Assembly (NCBI RefSeq): GCF_002101555.1
Contig: NZ_LQOL01000058.1
Coordinates: 151,560 to 215,559 of the forward strand
From: Mycolicibacterium canariasense
GTDB taxonomy: Bacteria; Actinomycetota; Actinomycetes; Mycobacteriales; Mycobacteriaceae
DNA: 64,000 nt
Direction of reading: 5' to 3'
Shown here: positions 61,038 through 64,000 of the stretch, in pieces
Layout of the letters: every line of letters begins with the position of its first letter
Numbering within the stretch: the first letter of the stretch is position 1
The notes under the pieces: generated by a model
The model's database searches: none
Told to the model about the DNA's origin: nothing
Seen by the model: the letters and a program-made list of their open reading frames with translations, nothing else
Position numbers and translations under genes: made by a program

Positions 61038-62438
61038 TCACCGCCGCCGCTGCTGCTGGTTGACCGCTACCGCTCGCTCGACGATGGCCGTAGCAGAGAG
61101 CGTCGACGGGTGGGCGAGCATGGCCATCACCGCGCTCGACGCTTCGGCCAGCGTGCGGTCGATCTGGGCGGCTTGCATCACTTGATCCAGGGCCCACCGA
61201 CGACGTCTGACGTCGTCGGGCACCTCGATGCCGTTGATGGCGTCCAGCCGGGCCGCGTCTGCACCTGCAGACACGGCCCATGCCGCATCGACGACAACCG
61301 ACTGCAGTTCGAAGAAGCCCGTCGCCATGCTGTTGAGTTGCGGAGAAGAGCACAGATATTCGGACAGTGCGCTGGCTTGCAACGCCGCCGACGACATGCC
61401 CTGGCCGTAGACCGGGTTGAAGGATGCCACCGCGTCACCGACGCTGACCAGACGGCTCGGGTATCGCGTGAGTTCGATGAACTCACGGCGGCGGCTGTCT
61501 GCAAGCCGGTACGTCTCGACGTCACGCGTCACCTTCCCAGCGACCGCGCGTCCGAAGATTGCGGGAAGCGACGCACACACCGACCGGAACGCGTCGATTG
61601 TCTTGGGGGGCCGGACGTCCCCATACTCCATGAGAAGCACCATCCATTGATGTCCTTCGACTGGGAACGCGAAAGCGTGCGGGCGTTCAGGCCTCAACAA
61701 GTCAGCGGGGTGTGCGTGAGCACCGAGGACCGGCTGCTGTTCGGCATCTCCAGACCGCTTGAACATGGCTGTCGCATAGTTGATCTCGGCTCCGATGCGC
61801 TCAAGGGGCGGACGCTGGTAGCCGGCCTGCTCGACCCAGGAGCCCACCTTGCTGGACCGTCCCATCGCGTCTACTACAAAGTCGACGTCGAGGGTCTTGC
61901 CGCCGCCACACTCATGGTATCGAACGGCACGGACAGCATTATCACGTATCTCCAGGCCGGTAGCGGCCGCCGATATCGAGTGCACGTTCGGCAGTGCGAG
62001 AACTCTGCTGCGGATCAATGACTCCAGGAACGGGCGCGTCCCACCCAGTATCGACGAACCGCGGCTGCGCACCTGCTCATTGCCGCCGACGTAGTAAGCG
62101 ACCCGGTCCGGACCGATCAACACCCCGCCGCGCTCCTGTGCTTGGCGGGTGAAGCCCGGAAGCCACCGATCGAGAAAGGAGCGTCCAGCGGGTAGCAGCG
62201 CGTGCTGCTGTCGGTCGTGGGGGACGCCCGCGCGCGAACGTCCCTCCCCATCGACCTCGTCGCGCTCGATCACCATCACCGTGCGTGCGTGATCGGCGAG
62301 TACACGCGCTGACAAGAGTCCGGCGATGCTGCCACCTAGCACGCACGCCGTGTCGATAGTTGTGGGTGTCCTGGTGGGTGGGCCGGTGCGAACCAATCGG
62401 TCGAAGGTGTCGCGGGGGTTGTCGGTGGTCGTAGTCAT
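61038..62438 (-). CDS. FAD-dependent monooxygenase (halogenase/hydroxylase-like)
   Basis: A 466-residue flavoprotein. The FAD motif is CVLGGSIAGLLSARVLADHA, with ERDEVDGEGRSRAGVPHDRQ following, DFVVDAMGRSSKVGSWVEQA in the middle and the GD motif LVSVGDAVASFNPVYGQGMS near residue 355, which is shared with the halogenase/geranylgeranyl-reductase-like group. The N-terminus carries a Thr/Pro-rich 30-residue lead. ATG 62438. It is divergent from an SDR pseudogene, with an inverted repeat (62600-62620) between. Likely hydroxylates a hydrophobic substrate using NAD(P)H and oxygen; substrate unknown. Confidence 0.82.
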   Translation of the reverse strand: MTTTTDNPRDTFDRLVRTGPPTRTPTTIDTACVLGGSIAGLLSARVLADHARTVMVIERDEVDGEGRSRAGVPHDRQQHALLPAGRSFLDRWLPGFTRQAQERGGVLIGPDRVAYYVGGNEQVRSRGSSILGGTRPFLESLIRSRVLALPNVHSISAAATGLEIRDNAVRAVRYHECGGGKTLDVDFVVDAMGRSSKVGSWVEQAGYQRPPLERIGAEINYATAMFKRSGDAEQQPVLGAHAHPADLLRPERPHAFAFPVEGHQWMVLLMEYGDVRPPKTIDAFRSVCASLPAIFGRAVAGKVTRDVETYRLADSRRREFIELTRYPSRLVSVGDAVASFNPVYGQGMSSAALQASALSEYLCSSPQLNSMATGFFELQSVVVDAAWAVSAGADAARLDAINGIEVPDDVRRRRWALDQVMQAAQIDRTLAEASSAVMAMLAHPSTLSATAIVERAVAVNQQQRRR

Positions 62439-62599
62439 GCGGTCTCCTCGTCGAAGGTCGGGGCCGGTCACGTCGTCGCCTTGCCGACGGCTGATCAGCG
62501 GGTCCGGTAGCCCCTGGTGGCGGTGGTTGGTCGACCGAAACCGCGTGTCCGTGATTTGAGGCCGTGATGGCAGGTCGACAGTCGAGCACGTGGCTCCCA

Positions 62600-62620
62600 C
62601 CGTTCCTATGGAAGGAACGG
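62600..62620. promoter_or_regulatory. 21-bp inverted repeat upstream of the FAD monooxygenase
   Basis: CCGTTCC (62600-62606) and GGAACGG (62614-62620) form a 7-bp inverted repeat around TATGGAA, in the 275-bp gap between the monooxygenase gene and the SDR relic. The dimensions suit a TetR- or IclR-type operator. The nearest intact TetR is nine kilobases away, so the binding protein is unknown. Confidence 0.5.
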
Positions 62621-62713
62621 CACCGCTGCAGAATTGATTCGCCGCGCCCTGTGACGGCGCCGTTTGCGCTGCCGGCGGACGCACGAATCGTGGATGAAAC
62701 TTCGATGCGAAGA

Positions 62714-63110
62714 GTGGTAACCGGGGGATCGCGGGTATCGGCGCTGAGATCATCACCCGACTGGGCGGATTGGACATCGTGGTGAACAACGCCGCTGTTC
62801 TATACCGGGCGCCGCGCGACGATTACTCTCAGGAGCAGTACGACCGGATGATTTCGATCAACATCGGTGGGCCGTTCTGAACGGTTCACTACGCGCTCAA
62901 GCATCTGCGCAGCGGCGAGCGCATCATCAACATCGGTAGCATCAACGCCGACCGGGTCTCGGCTCCTGAGCTGGCTGTGTACGCGCTGATCAAGGGGGCG
63001 TTGTCAGCCTTTAGCCTTGGGATCGCCCGCGAGCTCGGGTCGCGTGGCGTCACATATGGCTGCGACGAGGAGATCTCGCGCGTGCCGATACAGAGTGGCG
63101 GGTGCAAGAA
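62714..63110 (+). pseudogene. Short-chain dehydrogenase gene with multiple lesions
   Basis: Plus-strand remains of an SDR: VVTGGSR, then after a missing base IGAEI, a jump to GGLDIVVNNAAVLYRAPRDD, YDRMISINIGGPF, TGA stop (62878-62880), TVHYALKHLRSGERIINIG and SINADRVSAPELAVYALIKG, IARELGSRGVTYG. The catalytic Tyr-x3-Lys (YALIK) is still visible. Lesions: a 1-bp deletion near 62734, an internal deletion of about 55 residues, the nonsense TGA (probably from TGG, Trp) and a lost C-terminus. It cannot encode an enzyme. Ends are approximate. Confidence 0.75.
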
Positions 63111-63228
63111 GGCGTCGACGGATACCGAGCACATCGAAGAGTCGCCCTCACTTTGCAGTCGGCGAGTTGCTCGTTGCCGAACACCAACCGCTTGACCAAA
63201 ATAGAACACCACAGAAAGGAACACCTCG

Positions 63229-63531
63229 ATGACCAAGATGATCGTTGTGTGTGCTGGCGATTCCAGTACTTGGTTCGACCGAAAGTACTACGCGACTGAA
63301 CATTTTGCGTTGGCGATGGCATGCTGGGGCAAGTATGGACTCCAGGCCGCCGAGGCCTTCTATCCTGTTGGCGATGGCGACGGATGGGTGTCCATAGGTG
63401 TGTACCGGTTCGCCGAACCCGGCGACGTCGACCGGGCGCTCAACTCGGCGGAAACCGAGCGCGTGATGGCGGACGTGAAGAACTTCACCGACACCACGGT
63501 CGTGATGCGTCATGTCTTCGATCCGCGCTGA
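63229..63531 (+). CDS. EthD-family protein
   Basis: A 100-residue ferredoxin-like (dimeric alpha+beta barrel) protein of the EthD family, first found in the ethyl tert-butyl ether degradation operon of Rhodococcus and often present with monooxygenases. It reads MTKMIVVCAGDSSTWFDRKY, YATEHFALAMACWGKYGLQA and YRFAEPGDVDRALNSAETER. A strong ribosome site GAAAGGAA (63215-63222) precedes ATG 63229. Role in the pathway unknown; family members may act on or bind small aromatic or ether compounds. It follows an SDR relic. Confidence 0.85.
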   Translation: MTKMIVVCAGDSSTWFDRKYYATEHFALAMACWGKYGLQAAEAFYPVGDGDGWVSIGVYRFAEPGDVDRALNSAETERVMADVKNFTDTTVVMRHVFDPR

Positions 63532-64000
63532 GGCATCCTTGGGCCGACCGTTGCACAGCGTTTCTTGGTGGATTGCGTTCGTGTGTATCGACACACCACG
63601 CGCACATCGACGATCGTCGTGACAGACGGGGGGACTGCCCCGGTTTGGTTGACTCCTGACCGGTGAGGATTCGTCCTTGCTGGAAGGATCAACCTCGTGT
63701 CGACACCGTTCCCTGCCGAGTTAGGCATCCGCCATCCGGCTAGGCCTGTGGCGCCTCGAAATTCTCTACGCGCGATCGAAAGTAGACCGTCTCTCGACAA
63801 AATGCTGTCTTCCGCCCACTTTTCAACGCTGCGCGACACGACCTCTCCCACTTCACCATCTGACAGTGTCGGGGGCGACGCCCTCCAAACGGCTCGACAC
63901 CGCCGCCGCAAGGTTGATGGGGGCCTTCCGCGTCAGAGATCGGTAACCAGGACTCGGTTTTAATTCTCCGCATTTTTGCTGGTTCGATCACCGGACCGGA
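63532..64000. other. Right end of window, no clear gene
   Basis: 469 bp without a convincing complete gene. A GTG at 63697 with AAGGA 9-10 bases before it begins MSTPFPAELGIRHP, which resembles the start of a nitronate monooxygenase, but the homology stops after about 14 residues and runs into unrelated sequence. See the separate entry. The remainder has short frames only. Confidence 0.45.
63697..63740 (+). pseudogene. Possible stub of a nitronate monooxygenase gene
   Basis: GTG 63697 with AAGGA (63682-63686) opens MSTPFPAELGIRHP, close to the usual beginning of nitronate-monooxygenase/FabK-like proteins, whose next residues are IVQAPM-like. Here the sequence turns into ARPVAPRNSLRA and continues without homology. 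Only some 14 residues resemble the family, so this could be chance. It would be the 5' end of a deleted gene. Confidence 0.25.

Overview
The window is high-GC actinobacterial DNA and almost certainly comes from a mycobacterium of the fast-growing, environmental kind (Mycolicibacterium type). The clues are an RbpA nearly identical to mycobacterial RbpA, a CobN collinear with the mycobacterial protein, F420-type PPOX proteins, a secreted AroQ chorismate mutase of the Rv1885c type, separate (unfused) lnt and ppm1 genes, and many genes whose start codon lies 6-8 bases after a TAnnnT hexamer, the mark of leaderless mycobacterial transcripts.

Layout. 1-2.0 kb: the 5' part of cobG (runs off the left edge), a decayed TauD dioxygenase and two tiny ORFs. 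2.0-12.1 kb: one co-directional block, cobN - PPOX - purU - PPOX - fxsA - amidohydrolase - lnt - ppm1, with gaps under 45 bp or overlaps, closed by a hairpin and facing rbpA, which has an ECF-sigma-like promoter. 12.6-18.5 kb: envelope genes (two lipoproteins, a LipT-like esterase, an APH-like/CrtC-like fusion, a YnfA membrane protein). 18.5-28.1 kb: regulators, a gluconate module (gntR, gntK, gntP), and small metabolic and exported proteins. 28.2-32.4 kb: a polyamine ABC transporter (potA-potD-potB-potC). 32.6-37.8 kb: NCS1 permease, epoxide hydrolase, lipoprotein, DszA-type monooxygenase, acetyltransferase. 37.8-39.3 kb: a rifampicin-monooxygenase-like gene behind a GC-rich inverted repeat resembling the rifamycin-associated element. 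39.5-42.6 kb: the operon urc1-urc4-upp, the signature of the URC uracil-degradation pathway. 42.8-44.7 kb: a TetR regulator divergent from an acyl-CoA dehydrogenase, with two matching operator palindromes between them.

From about 45 kb the character changes. Intact genes (alcohol dehydrogenase, FAD/Rieske oxidoreductase, exporter, GAF-ANTAR regulator, chorismate mutase, TetR, flavin monooxygenase-like protein, BBE-type oxidase, ECF sigma factor, amidohydrolase, FAD monooxygenase, EthD protein) are mixed with broken ones: a truncated FAD enzyme, a rhodanese frameshifted by a 4-bp duplication, a headless membrane protein, a frameshifted exported protein, a TetR with two 1-bp insertions, an SDR with frameshift, deletion and nonsense, and possible stubs. 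A 1.2-kb stretch at 57.1-58.3 kb holds no recognisable gene. This looks like an accessory region under decay carrying catabolic genes of unknown substrate.

How the parts work together: cobG and cobN belong to aerobic cobalamin synthesis; lnt and ppm1 act together on lipoprotein acylation and polyprenyl-phosphomannose supply; gntR/K/P is a self-contained gluconate uptake and phosphorylation unit; potABCD imports polyamines; urc1/urc4/upp would degrade uracil; the 54-63 kb oxidoreductases look like pieces of a degradation route. I see no rRNA, tRNA, CRISPR array or complete insertion sequence.
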